Shown piece after piece: positions 6,979 to 15,670 of a stretch of 29,396 bases of DNA. The stretch spans positions 1-29,396 of the forward strand of contig CAZGVW010000264.1 in assembly GCA_964529265.1 (NCBI GenBank), read 5' to 3'. The translations under genes were made by a program, and so were the position numbers. How positions within the stretch are numbered: position 1 is the stretch's first letter; every line of letters begins with the position of its first letter. The notes below the pieces were generated by a model that did no database searches, was not told the origin of the DNA, and saw only the letters and a list, made by a program, of their open reading frames with translations. This DNA comes from CAZGVW01 sp964529265 (lineage in GTDB: Bacteria > Planctomycetota > Phycisphaerae > Phycisphaerales > UBA1924).

Positions 6979-8166
6979 TCAGGGTGATGCGGTCGCGCGC
7001 CTCAGGATCGCTTCAAGAGGTCGCAACTGTATGGACCAGCTCAGCGAGTGGAGATCGGCAAGCGCGGCCTGGGCACGGCGTGCGTCCGGTGACGCCGCCA
7101 GCCAGCGCAGCACGGTATCCGCGAAGGCGACCGCATCAGCGGCGACCAGACAACCTGGTTGGGCCTCGACCGGCAGCCCGGCGACGACCGGAGGTGTGGT
7201 GACGACAGGCAGTCCGGCGGCCAGCGCTTCGAGCACTTTGTTCTGCAGCCCCTGCGTGATCCGGAGGGGGGCGACCGCGAGGGCCGCATCCCAGAGATAG
7301 GGCTGCACGGCGGGCACCGCGCCGGTGACGACGATCGACGGATCCCCCGCGGCAAGGACGCGCACCTCGCGCGCCGGATCGGCGCCGACGATGACGAATC
7401 GTGCGTCAGGCCGACGGGCACGGACCACGGGCCAGACTTCCTTCGCGAACCACGTCACGCCTTCGACGTTCGGCGCGTAGCTCATGACGCCACAGAACAC
7501 GACCTGTGATGACGCCCGCGGTTCGGCGGCGGGAGCAAACGCGTCCAGATCGATGCCGTTGGCGACCGCGACGACCTCGGCGTTCGGCGCCAGCTCGCGC
7601 AGCACATCGCGCTCGCGCTCGTTGACGACCAGCGTCGTTCGCGCATGACCTACAATCGTAATCTCGAAGTCGCGAAGCGTCCGGGCCTCGCGCTGATAGA
7701 CCCACCGCCGCAGTCCGCCGGTCGCGGCCGCCAGGCGCGCCCACTTGGCAGAATCCACATCCACCATGTCCAGCACGAACGGCACGGGCGCCAGGGCAGG
7801 GTCGAAGGCCAACCGTGCCATGCCAGAGCAGTAGGCGACCGCGACATCAATCCGGCGCGACGCGACGATCTCACGTACGGTCGACCGGAGAGCCGCCGCA
7901 TCGAGCAGGCTATGCGTCAACGGGATGTTCGACGAGAGACGCCACAGCCCCTTCGCCGCATTGCGAACGGCCGTCACGCGAAGCGCCGTCGCGTGTCTGG
8001 CGAATGGAACCTCAGGCAGCATCGCCGCTTCGTGCCGGTCGTGCGCGAGCGACACCAGCGAGACGTCGGCGAACCGCGACATCTCCCGGAGCATGTAGTA
8101 CGACCGAATGCGGTCGCCGCGATTCGGCGCGTAGGGCAGTCGATGTGTCAGGAAGAGAACGTTCAA
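6979..8166 (-). CDS. TIGR03087-type sugar transferase (PEP-CTERM/EpsH1-associated), GT4 fold
   Basis: A 395-residue GT-B glycosyltransferase. The N-terminus FLTHRLPYAPNRGDRIRSY is the hallmark of the TIGR03087 group, described from exopolysaccharide loci that carry exosortase systems. The C-terminal donor domain has VFCGVMSYAPNVEGV and ITQGLQNKVLEALAAGLPVV, the group's version of the E-x7-E region. The start is TTG at 8166: upstream the frame meets a stop without any ATG, and the conserved N-terminus begins there. The gene is last in a minus-strand run with the acyltransferase (70 nt upstream) and another GT4 gene. The TIGR03087 link hints at a PEP-CTERM-type organism, although no exosortase or PEP-CTERM protein is present in this window. 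Confidence 0.9.
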   Translation of the reverse strand: MNVLFLTHRLPYAPNRGDRIRSYYMLREMSRFADVSLVSLAHDRHEAAMLPEVPFARHATALRVTAVRNAAKGLWRLSSNIPLTHSLLDAAALRSTVREIVASRRIDVAVAYCSGMARLAFDPALAPVPFVLDMVDVDSAKWARLAAATGGLRRWVYQREARTLRDFEITIVGHARTTLVVNERERDVLRELAPNAEVVAVANGIDLDAFAPAAEPRASSQVVFCGVMSYAPNVEGVTWFAKEVWPVVRARRPDARFVIVGADPAREVRVLAAGDPSIVVTGAVPAVQPYLWDAALAVAPLRITQGLQNKVLEALAAGLPVVTTPPVVAGLPVEAQPGCLVAADAVAFADTVLRWLAASPDARRAQAALADLHSLSWSIQLRPLEAILRRATASP

Positions 8167-8235
8167 ACGATGGCGAACCGCGACCGGCGTCCTTCGTCCG
8201 CGCGGCGGACCACCTCATAATACCGGTTCGTCGCG

Positions 8236-8922
8236 CTAATCCGCAGGTCTGCTCGCGGCGACGATGGGGCTCAGGCCGCTGCCGGCTGACCGCGGATGTC
8301 CAGCGGCCCCCGGCGCCGTCGACGGGCCGGCGACCGCCACGTCGAGACGATTCCGAACCACCCGCGCCGGCACGCCGGCGGCGACGGCGTAATCGGGGAC
8401 GGGTTTCGTGACGACCGCGCCGGCGGCGATGACGCAGTGCCGGCCCACGTCCGCCAGCACCACGGCGTGACTGCCGATCCACGTGCCCTCGCCAATCCGA
8501 ACCACCGCCGGCGAGCCGGGCTGGTCCCGAATCGGGCGGTCGAGATCGGCGATGCCGTGCGTCGCGCCGCCGCTTGGCACGTGGACGCCGGCGCCAAGCA
8601 GCACGTCGGGCCCCAGGTGCACGAGCCCGAGGTGGCATCGGGGTCCGACGTACACGTTTGACTCCAGCCGCGCCTGCGCCTGACTGAACAGCACGCCGAA
8701 TTCGATCGCGACCGAGGGCGCGCAGTGCGCCAGCACCCGCGAGAGAAACGCCCGGCGCAGGTACACGCCCGTGAGACCGGGCAGCCACGCGAGCGCCTGC
8801 GTCGAGCCCTCGAGGGCGCGATCCGGACCAAGAATCCGGCGCCGAATCCCGTACGAGAGGAGGGCCGGCGTGACGAGCACCAGCGCTACCCCTCGCGCGG
8901 CCGCCTTCAGCCGTTCACGCAT
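8236..8922 (-). CDS. Hexapeptide-repeat (left-handed beta-helix) O-acyltransferase
   Basis: A 228-residue protein of the serine acetyltransferase/sugar O-acetyltransferase type, which transfers acyl groups from acyl-CoA to sugar hydroxyls. From about residue 80 it shows imperfect hexapeptides (LESNVYVGPRCHLGL, VLLGAGVHV), then VRIGEGTWIGSHAVVLADVG and IAAGAVVTKPVPDYAVAAG, typical of the trimer-forming coil and its closing segment. The likely catalytic His lies in GGATHGI. A hydrophobic, basic N-terminus of about 60 residues precedes the coil, and the last 35 or so residues look non-conserved. ATG 8922 has GGGAG with 6-nt spacing and overlaps the upstream GT4 gene by 8 nt, so the two are translationally coupled. 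The acceptor is unknown. Confidence 0.85.
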   Translation of the reverse strand: MRERLKAAARGVALVLVTPALLSYGIRRRILGPDRALEGSTQALAWLPGLTGVYLRRAFLSRVLAHCAPSVAIEFGVLFSQAQARLESNVYVGPRCHLGLVHLGPDVLLGAGVHVPSGGATHGIADLDRPIRDQPGSPAVVRIGEGTWIGSHAVVLADVGRHCVIAAGAVVTKPVPDYAVAAGVPARVVRNRLDVAVAGPSTAPGAAGHPRSAGSGLSPIVAASRPAD

Positions 8923-10102
8923 GCGATGCTCCCGACAGCATGCGCGTCGACGCCAGTCGCCCGTCCCGCGTGCGGATCAGTTCCTCATAGATCGCTTCCA
9001 GCGCTCGAGTGCGCGCGCGGAAGGACAGATCCGTTTCGATCCGGCGTCGCGCCGCCATGACGCGCGGCCGCGCGGCGGCGGGATCCCCGAGCCACCGGCC
9101 GATCGCACCGGTCAGGGCATCGATGTCGTGCGGCGGCACGAGCCAGGCATGCACGCCGTCGGTCGCGAGCTCGGCCGTGCCGCCGACATCCGTGGCGACG
9201 ATTGGCGTTTCCATCGCCATCGCCTCGAGCACCGCGTTCGGCGTCCCCTCGTACTCGGAGGACTGCACGAACAGGTCGAACGCATGATGCAGATCGCCGA
9301 CGTCGTCGCGATGTCCCAGCCAGGCGCAGCGATCCGCGACCGCGAGCCGTGCCGCGCGCGCCGACAGCTCCGCCCGCAAGCTGCCCTCCCCCACGACGGC
9401 GAGGCGCAGCGTCGGCCAGTGTTCCTGCAACCGTGCGATCGCCTCGAGCAAAAGATCGAATCGCTTCTGCGGTTCGAGTCGTCCCACGGCCCCGACGACG
9501 ATGTCGCGATCGCCGTAGCCGAGCGCGCGGCGAACCTCGGCCCGCCGCTCCGGACGGCGTCTGAAGTGATCGGGGTCGATCGCGTTCAGAATCACGGTCA
9601 CGCACGCGGGGTTCGTGCCCCGGCGTTCGAGCTGCTGCTGGATCTCGCTCGAGACGGCGATCACGCGTGGAAACCGGGCCAGCAGCCATTTGTCGGCGGG
9701 GTAGTACGCGAAGCGTTCGCGCGGTGTCTGGCCGGTCCAGCCGTGTGCGGTCGCCAGCGGGAGGACGCCGCACCGGCGCGCGAGGAGCAGGGCGATGAGA
9801 TTCGTCTTGTAGTCGTGCGCGTGGACGATGTCGATCCGGCGATCGCCGACCAGCCCGGCCAGCCTCCGCCAAATCCGATGATCGAAGGAGTGCCGCTCGC
9901 GCACCTCGACGTAGTCGACAGTCAGGCGGGCGGCGCGCGCGTCGATTTCGAAGACGTCATCGCGCTCGTCGCGGACGTAGCAGACCGTGACGTCGAACCT
10001 GGTTCGGTCGGCCTGCTCGGCGCCTGACAGGATCGTCTTCTCAGGCCCGCCGCCCGTCCCGCGGACGCTCCGCAATTCGAGCACGGCGATACGAGACGGC
10101 AT
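8915..10102 (-). CDS. GT4-family glycosyltransferase
   Basis: A 395-residue GT-B enzyme. The N-domain starts IAVLELRSVRGTGGGPEK, where the GTGGGPEK loop is typical of GT4 acceptor domains. DIVHAHDYKTN follows, and the C-domain has VGAVGRLEPQKRFDLLL and EGTPNAVLEAMAMETPIVATDVGGTAE with the E-x7-E pair. The frame runs open upstream to 10354, but that extension is non-conserved. ATG 10102 has GAGG with about 6-nt spacing and sits exactly before the conserved strand. A strong -24/-12 type promoter match lies immediately upstream at 10115-10130. It heads the minus-strand unit GT4, acyltransferase, TIGR03087-type transferase. Donor sugar unknown. Confidence 0.9.
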   Translation of the reverse strand: MPSRIAVLELRSVRGTGGGPEKTILSGAEQADRTRFDVTVCYVRDERDDVFEIDARAARLTVDYVEVRERHSFDHRIWRRLAGLVGDRRIDIVHAHDYKTNLIALLLARRCGVLPLATAHGWTGQTPRERFAYYPADKWLLARFPRVIAVSSEIQQQLERRGTNPACVTVILNAIDPDHFRRRPERRAEVRRALGYGDRDIVVGAVGRLEPQKRFDLLLEAIARLQEHWPTLRLAVVGEGSLRAELSARAARLAVADRCAWLGHRDDVGDLHHAFDLFVQSSEYEGTPNAVLEAMAMETPIVATDVGGTAELATDGVHAWLVPPHDIDALTGAIGRWLGDPAAARPRVMAARRRIETDLSFRARTRALEAIYEELIRTRDGRLASTRMLSGASHA

Positions 10103-10114
10103 GGCGGCCTCGTG

Positions 10115-10130
10115 TGCAACGGCTGTGCCC
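10115..10130 (-). promoter_or_regulatory. Sigma-54-like (-24/-12) promoter match before the GT4-led minus-strand unit
   Basis: The minus strand reads GGGCACAGCCGTTGCA, which agrees with the consensus TGGCACR-N4-TTGCW at 11 of 12 specified positions. The predicted start of transcription near 10104 leaves only about two bases before ATG 10102. So either the message is nearly leaderless, the true start codon is further in, or the match is fortuitous. Confidence 0.45.
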
Positions 10131-10147
10131 GTCAGGTAGCCTGGAGA

Positions 10148-10185
10148 ATCGGCCGGAACGTCAAAACCCGGACAAAACGGCCGAT
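10148..10185. promoter_or_regulatory. Inverted repeat in the divergent intergenic region
   Basis: ATCGGCCG (10148-10155) and CGGCCGAT (10178-10185) are exact inverted arms separated by 22 bp, roughly two helical turns. They lie between the divergently transcribed GT4 and FAD-oxidoreductase genes. They are centred about 60 bp upstream of the predicted start of the minus-strand message. Candidate activator or repressor site; GC-rich arms make chance plausible. Confidence 0.35.
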
Positions 10186-10392
10186 CCGACCGTCCGTCAC
10201 GCCCGGGGAAGTCCTGCAATACGATGACTTTTGTCACCGGGCTCGCGCGGAGGCGCACGGGCCAGATTGCCGGATTTGTGGCCGTTTCCGGCGCTCCGGC
10301 GCGATCGCAGGGAATCCCTAAGGAACCGCGGATCCCGCCCGTCACGTCGCCCACCGCCGATCCGGTTCGGTTCTTGCGTGAAGGTGCCGGCT

Positions 10393-11898
10393 GTGCGGGG
10401 TTCCGTCTCCGAATACCCTCCCCAGCCTCGCGATGTCGCCCAGATCGGCCGGGGGGACCGCGTCGTCGTTATCGGCGCGGGCCCGGCCGGTCTGACGGCC
10501 GCGTATGTACTGGCGAAAGGCGGAAGCCAGTCTCGCGTCACCGTCCTCGAGGCCGATGAGATCGTCGGCGGAATCTCGCGCACCGCGCAGTACAAGGGTT
10601 ACCGGTTCGACATCGGCGGCCACCGCTTCTTCACGAAGTGTGCGCCCGTCGAAGCGCTCTGGCACGAGATCCTGGGCAAGGAATTCATCTCGGTCCCGCG
10701 GCTGTCGCGCATTCACTACAACGGCAAGTTCTTCGACTATCCGCTGAAGGCCGGCAACGCGCTGCGCGGCCTCGGCGTGATCAACGCGACGCGGATCGTC
10801 CTCAGCTATCTCAAGTGGCATTACCGGCCCAGTCCGGTTGAAGAGAACTTCGAACAGTGGGTGACCAACCGGTTCGGCCGCCGGCTCTACCAGATCTTCT
10901 TCAAGACGTACACGGAGAAGGTGTGGGGGATTCCATGCACGGAGATCCGCGCCGAGTGGGCGGCCCAGCGGATTCAGGGCCTGTCGCTCGCGCGCGCGAT
11001 TCTGTCGGCGACCGCGATTCAGAAGCGGTCGACGGCGATCAAGACGCTCATTCACGAGTTCCAGTATCCGCGGCTCGGGCCCGGCCAGATGTGGGAGATG
11101 TGCCGCGATCGCGTGGTGGAACGGGGCCACGAGGTCCTGATGCGGCACTACGTCGACCGCATCCATCTCACCGGCAATCGGGTCACGGCGGTGACCGTCA
11201 GCACGCCCGATGGACACCGCACCATCGAAGCCGAGCACGTCATCTCGACGATGCCGATTCGATCGCTCGTGCGCGCGTTCTCACCCGCGGCCCCGGCCGC
11301 CGTGCGCGACGCGGCGGAAGGGCTGCGGTACCGGGATTTCGTCGTGGTGGCGCTGATCCTGAACCGGGACACGCTCTTCCCGGACAACTGGATCTACATC
11401 CACACGCCCGGCGTCCAGGTGGGCCGGATCCAGAACTTCAACAACTGGAGCGCCGCGATGGTGCCGGAGCCCGGACGCACGTGCCTGGGCATGGAGTATT
11501 TCTGCTTCAAGGGCGATGGTCTGTGGGAGAGCCCCGACGCGGCGCTCATCGCGCAGGCGGGGCGCGAGCTCGAGACGCTCGGGCTCGCGCGCACGTCCGA
11601 CGTGGTCGACGGCTGCGTGATCCGGGTGCCGAAGGCCTATCCCATCTACGACGCCGCGTATCGCGGCCATCTCACCGCCGTCCGCGAATTCATCGACCCG
11701 ATCCGCAACCTGCACACCGTCGGCCGCAACGGCATGCACAAGTACAACAACCAGGATCATTCGATGCTGGCGGCGATGATGGCGGTCGCGAACATGCAGG
11801 GCGCGTCGCACGACGTCTGGGAAGTCAACACCGACTTCGACTATCACGAAGAGCAGCAGCTGGCCAAGGGACGGGAGCTACTCTCGGCCACGGCCTGA
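10393..11898 (+). CDS. FAD-dependent oxidoreductase, UDP-galactopyranose mutase/amine-oxidase-like
   Basis: About 501 residues. The N-terminal dinucleotide-binding motif GAGPAGLTAAY (from about residue 28) is followed by VLEADEIVGGISRTA and RFDIGGHRFFTK, characteristic of the UDP-galactopyranose-mutase/protoporphyrinogen-oxidase-like flavoprotein class common in polysaccharide loci. The C-terminus ends with NGMHKYNNQDHSMLAAMMA, the FAD-closing region. The frame is open from 10231, but the first 50 or so codons look like translated promoter DNA and no ATG lies before the FAD motif. GTG 10393, with GAAGG 8 nt upstream, is the best start; GTG 10378 or 10384 are alternatives. It leads a plus-strand operon with two GT4 genes (3 nt to the next). 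It may isomerise or oxidise a nucleotide sugar; the exact reaction is not assignable. Confidence 0.85.
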   Translation: MRGSVSEYPPQPRDVAQIGRGDRVVVIGAGPAGLTAAYVLAKGGSQSRVTVLEADEIVGGISRTAQYKGYRFDIGGHRFFTKCAPVEALWHEILGKEFISVPRLSRIHYNGKFFDYPLKAGNALRGLGVINATRIVLSYLKWHYRPSPVEENFEQWVTNRFGRRLYQIFFKTYTEKVWGIPCTEIRAEWAAQRIQGLSLARAILSATAIQKRSTAIKTLIHEFQYPRLGPGQMWEMCRDRVVERGHEVLMRHYVDRIHLTGNRVTAVTVSTPDGHRTIEAEHVISTMPIRSLVRAFSPAAPAAVRDAAEGLRYRDFVVVALILNRDTLFPDNWIYIHTPGVQVGRIQNFNNWSAAMVPEPGRTCLGMEYFCFKGDGLWESPDAALIAQAGRELETLGLARTSDVVDGCVIRVPKAYPIYDAAYRGHLTAVREFIDPIRNLHTVGRNGMHKYNNQDHSMLAAMMAVANMQGASHDVWEVNTDFDYHEEQQLAKGRELLSATA

Positions 11899-11901
11899 CC
11901 G

Positions 11902-13077
11902 ATGCGAATCGGAGTCGATGCGACCTGCTGGGCGAACGGGCGTGGCTACGGCCGGTTCACGCGCGAGCTCGTCGCGGCGATGGCGGCGATCGGGCCGGAA
12001 CACGAGTTCGTGTGCCTTCTCGACGCGCGCGCCCTCGCACGCTTCGATCTGGCGGGGTCCAACGTGCGCCCGGTCGTGGCCGGGCAGCGTGACTCGCCGA
12101 CGACCGCGGCGTCGGCCGACGGCTACCGGTCGCCCCGCGACATGCTGCGGCTGACGCGGGCGGTCGCGCGCGAGCCGGTGGACGTGTTCTTCTCGCCGTC
12201 CGTCTACACGTACTTCCCGCTTCCGCCCCGGCTGCCCGCGGTGGTGACGATTCATGACGCGATCGCCGAGCGGTATCCGCACCTGACGCTCCCGAGTGCG
12301 CGGGCGCGCCTGTTCTGGAAGCTGAAGGTGAAGCTCGCCCTGTGGCAGGCGCGAATGGTCCTGACCGTGTCCGAGTTCGCCGCCGCCGAGATCGCGGAGG
12401 TGCATCGGATCGCCCGGACGCGCATTCGAGTCGCGCCCGAGGCGCCCGCGGTGGCCTACAGTCCGAGCGCGTCCGCGGCGGACATCGACGCGCAGGCGCG
12501 CCGGGTTGGACTCCCGGCCGGATCCCGGTGGCTGACCTACGTCGGCGGCTTCAGCCCGCACAAGAATCTCGACGTCCTCATTCGTGCGCACGCACGGATG
12601 GCGCGACCCCTCGACAATCCGCCGCGGCTCGTCCTGATTGGCGCCCTGCGCGGCGACGTCTTCCTCGGCAATCTGTCGGCGCTTCGCGACGTGGTTCGCG
12701 CGTGCGGCACCGAGGACCTCGTCCTGTGGCCGGGGTATTTGCCCGACGAGGAGATTCGCCACCTGCACTCGGGGGCGATCGCGCTGGTGCTGCCGTCGGA
12801 GAACGAGGGGTTCGGGTTGCCGGCGGTCGAAGCCGCCGCCTGCGGCACGCCCGTGATTGCGACGACCGGGAGTCCACTGCCGCAGCTCCTCGGTGGCGGA
12901 GGCGTCTTCGTCACGCCGCGTGACGAGGACGGACTCGCGGCGGCGATCGCACGATTGGCGGCCGATCCGGCGCTGGCGCGCGCGCTGGGCGCGCGGGCGC
13001 GACGGCGCGCGTCGGAGTTGAGCTGGTCCCGCGGCGCCCGCGCGGCGCTCGACGCGCTCCAGGAGGCGGCGGCATGA
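11902..13077 (+). CDS. GT4-family glycosyltransferase
   Basis: A 391-residue mannosyltransferase-like GT-B enzyme. It starts MRIGVDATCWANGRGYGRFT, the usual N-terminus of a GT4 subgroup. TIHDAIAERYP in the N-domain, YVGGFSPHKNLDVLI at the domain boundary and ENEGFGLPAVEAAACGTPVIA in the donor site follow, the last containing the E-x7-E pair. It begins 3 nt after the flavoprotein gene and overlaps the next GT4 gene by 4 nt (ATGA), so it is co-translated with both. The C-terminal third is extremely Ala/Arg-rich, in line with the local GC content. Likely adds one sugar of the repeat unit; the donor is unknown. Confidence 0.92.
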   Translation: MRIGVDATCWANGRGYGRFTRELVAAMAAIGPEHEFVCLLDARALARFDLAGSNVRPVVAGQRDSPTTAASADGYRSPRDMLRLTRAVAREPVDVFFSPSVYTYFPLPPRLPAVVTIHDAIAERYPHLTLPSARARLFWKLKVKLALWQARMVLTVSEFAAAEIAEVHRIARTRIRVAPEAPAVAYSPSASAADIDAQARRVGLPAGSRWLTYVGGFSPHKNLDVLIRAHARMARPLDNPPRLVLIGALRGDVFLGNLSALRDVVRACGTEDLVLWPGYLPDEEIRHLHSGAIALVLPSENEGFGLPAVEAAACGTPVIATTGSPLPQLLGGGGVFVTPRDEDGLAAAIARLAADPALARALGARARRRASELSWSRGARAALDALQEAAA

Positions 13078-14426
13078 CGCGCCCGCTCCGCTTCTGCCTC
13101 CTGACGACGTTCTATCCGCCGTACAACTTCGGCGGAGATGGCATCGACGTCGAGCGGCTCGCCCACGCGCTGCAGCGGCGCGGCCACCAGGTGACGGTGG
13201 TGCATGAAATCGATGCCTATCAGTCGCTGGCGCCTCGACAGGTTCCGCCGCCGCCCGGTCCCGGGTCGACTGGCATCGAGGTGGTCGGTCTGCGCAGCCG
13301 TCTCGGCGTCCTCTCGCCCCTCCTGACGCAGCAGTTCGGCCGGCCGGTCGTCCACCGGCACCGGCTCGCGCGGTTCTTTCGCGATCGGGCGTTCGATGTC
13401 GTCACGTTCAACAATGTGTCGCTGCTCGGCGGTCCCGGGCTGCTGTCGTACGGCGGGGATGCCGTGCGCGTGTACCTGGCGCAGGAACACTGGCTCGTCT
13501 GTCCGTCGCACGTGCTCTGGCGGCACAATCGCGAGGCGTGCGATCGCCGTGAGTGCGTCCGCTGCGTGCTGAGATATCACCGGCCCCCGCAACTGTGGCG
13601 GTACACCGGTTATCTCGAACGGCAGCTCCGGCACGTGGACGTGTTCATCGCGCGCAGCGAGTTCAGCCGCGCAAAGCATCACGAGTTCGGCTTCCCGCGA
13701 TTGATGGAGGTGCTCCCGTACTTTCTGCCGGGCGATCGGGCGGAGCCGCGGCCGGTCGCGGACATGGCGCCGCCGCACGCGCGGCCGTATTTTTTGTTCG
13801 TCGGCCGCCTCGAACGCATCAAGGGGCTGCACACGGTCCTCCCCGTGTTCGAGCGGTACACGGACGCCGACTTGCTCGTTGTCGGCGAGGGCGAGGACGC
13901 CGCGAGGCTGAAGGGCCTGGCGGCGGGCAACCCGCGCGTGCGCTTCGTGGGCCGCGTGCCGAATCAGGACCTCGCGCGGTACTACCGGCACGCCGTCGCC
14001 TCGATCGTGCCGTCGGTCGGCTTCGAGACGTTCGGGATCGTGCTCATCGAAGCCTTCCGCCAGCGAACGCCGGTGATCGCGCGCCGCATCGGGCCATTCC
14101 CGGAAATCGTCGCCGAGTCCGGCGGCGGCGAGCTGTTCGGAACGGATGACGAGCTCATCGCGGCGATGCGTACGCTCCAACAGGATTCCGCGTACCGCGC
14201 CGCATGCGGCGAGCGCGGCTACCGCGCGTCCTGGGATCGCTGGTCGGAGGAGGTCGTGGTGTCGCGCTACCTCGACATCGTGGCGAACGCGGCTCGCGAT
14301 CGCGAGGCACGCCAACGCACGCCGGCTCGCCACGACGCGCACGACGGACACGAGCCGCAACAGGCAGCGGGACATCTGGCAGACCCGCAGCCAGCAGACC
14401 ATCAGAACGCGGCGGGTGCGCGATGA
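13074..14426 (+). CDS. GT4-family glycosyltransferase with unusual His/Gln-rich tail
   Basis: A 450-residue GT-B enzyme. The N-domain has LLTTFYPPYNFGGDGIDV, the glycine-rich acceptor loop. The linker has FVGRLERIKGLHTVL and the donor site has ETFGIVLIEAFRQRTPVIAR (E-x7-E) followed by GPFPEIV. The ATG overlaps the stop of the preceding GT4 gene (ATGA). A Cys-containing insertion (CDRRECVRCV, about residue 155) is typical of a subgroup of these enzymes. After about residue 405 the protein runs into a low-complexity tail rich in His, Gln, Ala and Arg that has no counterpart in the fold. It may be a recent stop-codon loss or a disordered extension. Confidence 0.9.
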   Translation: MTRPLRFCLLTTFYPPYNFGGDGIDVERLAHALQRRGHQVTVVHEIDAYQSLAPRQVPPPPGPGSTGIEVVGLRSRLGVLSPLLTQQFGRPVVHRHRLARFFRDRAFDVVTFNNVSLLGGPGLLSYGGDAVRVYLAQEHWLVCPSHVLWRHNREACDRRECVRCVLRYHRPPQLWRYTGYLERQLRHVDVFIARSEFSRAKHHEFGFPRLMEVLPYFLPGDRAEPRPVADMAPPHARPYFLFVGRLERIKGLHTVLPVFERYTDADLLVVGEGEDAARLKGLAAGNPRVRFVGRVPNQDLARYYRHAVASIVPSVGFETFGIVLIEAFRQRTPVIARRIGPFPEIVAESGGGELFGTDDELIAAMRTLQQDSAYRAACGERGYRASWDRWSEEVVVSRYLDIVANAARDREARQRTPARHDAHDGHEPQQAAGHLADPQPADHQNAAGAR

Positions 14427-14475
14427 GCGCGTGTTTCCGTCGTGCGCGTCGCGATCTTCGTGGTGACCATTAGCC

Positions 14476-15240
14476 GTGCGCGCCGTCCTGATGTACCACT
14501 CGATCGACGACAGCGGCTCGGCGATCTCCGTGTCGCCGGCCGTGTTCGCAGCGCAGGTGCACTGGCTGGCGCGCAGCGGGATGCGCATCGTCCCGTTGGA
14601 TGCACTGCTGGACCTGGATCCGGCTGACGATCGGGATGCGATCGCGCTGACATTCGACGACGGATTCGCCAACTTCAACGCGGCCGCGAGCCTGCTCGAA
14701 GAGCATGGCCTGCCGGCGACCGTGTTCGTCGTCACCGGACACGTCGGGCGGACGAACGCATGGGGGGGCCATGTCCAGCGCGGCATCCCGACGCTGCCGC
14801 TGCTCGACTGGCCCGACCTCGAACGGTTGGCCGCACGCGGGTTTGCGATCGGTGCGCATACGCATGTCCACGCGCCTCTCACGACGCTGACGGGGTCAGC
14901 CGCCGGAGAGGAGATGGACCGGTGTACGGCTGAGCTTGCGGCGCGGCTCGGGATCGAACCATCGTCGCTCGCCTATCCGTACGGCGACGTCGACGACGAC
15001 ATCGCGGCGCTCGCGATGGGCAGGTTTCCCCTGGCCGTGACGACGCGATTTGCGGCGCTGACGACCGATCAGCCGCGTGCCTGGATTCCGCGGTTGGACA
15101 TGTATTACTTCCGGCGCCCCGGGGCGATTCGACGGCTGGCCCGCGACGGGTTCGAATTCTGGATGCAGTGGGTCCGATGGCGGCGATCGGCGCGTGGAAC
15201 AGTGGCGCCAGGCAGGGCGCCCGTCGGGACCGGCCGATAG
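14476..15240 (+). CDS. Polysaccharide deacetylase (NodB homology domain)
   Basis: A 254-residue metal-dependent deacetylase of the carbohydrate esterase 4 class, which removes N-acetyl groups from amino sugars. Motif 1 is TFDDGF with the catalytic/metal Asp pair at 61-62. Motif 2 is HTHVH (His128 to His132), the H-x3-H metal pair. LAYPYGDVDDD is motif 3. The N-terminal VLMYHSIDD is the standard first strand. GTG 14476 is used as start; ATG 14491 is possible but would cut that strand. No signal peptide is seen, so as written the enzyme is cytoplasmic, which would fit action on lipid-linked or nucleotide-linked sugar, unlike exported relatives. It lies 49 nt after the GT4 gene in the same orientation. 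Confidence 0.88.
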   Translation: MRAVLMYHSIDDSGSAISVSPAVFAAQVHWLARSGMRIVPLDALLDLDPADDRDAIALTFDDGFANFNAAASLLEEHGLPATVFVVTGHVGRTNAWGGHVQRGIPTLPLLDWPDLERLAARGFAIGAHTHVHAPLTTLTGSAAGEEMDRCTAELAARLGIEPSSLAYPYGDVDDDIAALAMGRFPLAVTTRFAALTTDQPRAWIPRLDMYYFRRPGAIRRLARDGFEFWMQWVRWRRSARGTVAPGRAPVGTGR

Positions 15241-15271
15241 GGCCCCGACGACGAAAGGCGGACAAAGGACA

Positions 15272-15667
15272 ATGCTACACTCACCCTCACCGGACATGGC
15301 CGTTCAGCGCCAGCCAATTCACGAGATTCCTGACGCGCTGCAGCGGGTGTTCGCGCCGCTGCACAAGCTGGCGCTGGGCCTCGCCGTCGGCCTGACGGCA
15401 GGTCTGGTCGTCTTTGCGCTGACGGCGTTTCACGTTGTCGCGCAGCCGCCCGAGGCCCTGAACATCTGGTTGCTCTCGAATTACTTCTACGGGTACGAGG
15501 TGACGTGGCAGGGCGCCTTCATCGGCTTCTGGTGGGCCTTCGTGGCCGGATTCGCAGCGGCGTGGTTTCTGGCGTTCCTGCGCAACCTGGCGCTCGCCAT
15601 CTGGATCTTCGCCGTCAAGACCCGGGCGGAACTGAACCAGACGAGCGACTTTCTCGATCACATCTGA
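15272..15667 (+). CDS. Small multi-pass membrane protein (member 1 of a paralogous pair)
   Basis: A 131-residue protein of unknown function. Hydrophobic segments lie at about residues 31-51, 75-96 and 97-111, with a soluble N-terminus and a charged C-terminus. Between the first two segments is the block LLSNYFYGYEVTWQGAFIGF, which recurs in altered form in the next gene, showing that the two proteins are paralogues. ATG 15272 is preceded by AAAGGA, but spacing is only 2 nt; ATG 15296 is an alternative start. It follows the deacetylase by 31 nt and precedes its paralogue by 3 nt. I do not recognise a named family. A role as paired subunits of a membrane complex, perhaps for glycan export or assembly, is inference from context only. 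Confidence 0.75.
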   Translation: MLHSPSPDMAVQRQPIHEIPDALQRVFAPLHKLALGLAVGLTAGLVVFALTAFHVVAQPPEALNIWLLSNYFYGYEVTWQGAFIGFWWAFVAGFAAAWFLAFLRNLALAIWIFAVKTRAELNQTSDFLDHI

Positions 15668-15670
15668 CCT

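Noticed and set aside
10363..10378. CGGTTCGGTTCTTGCG as a sigma-54 promoter of the FAD oxidoreductase
   Set aside because: Spacing and TTGC fit, but most of the -24 block is lost, and the predicted start of transcription would lie only about 4 nt before GTG 10393 and downstream of its ribosome site.
12537..14882. Antisense open frame of 781 codons opposite two GT4 genes and the deacetylase
   Set aside because: The plus-strand genes have clear motifs and coupling; the antisense product is low-complexity, without recognisable domains.
15077..15271. Longer N-terminus for the first small membrane protein
   Set aside because: It overlaps the conserved C-terminus of the deacetylase and is non-hydrophobic, Arg/Gly-rich shadow sequence; ATG 15272 fits better.
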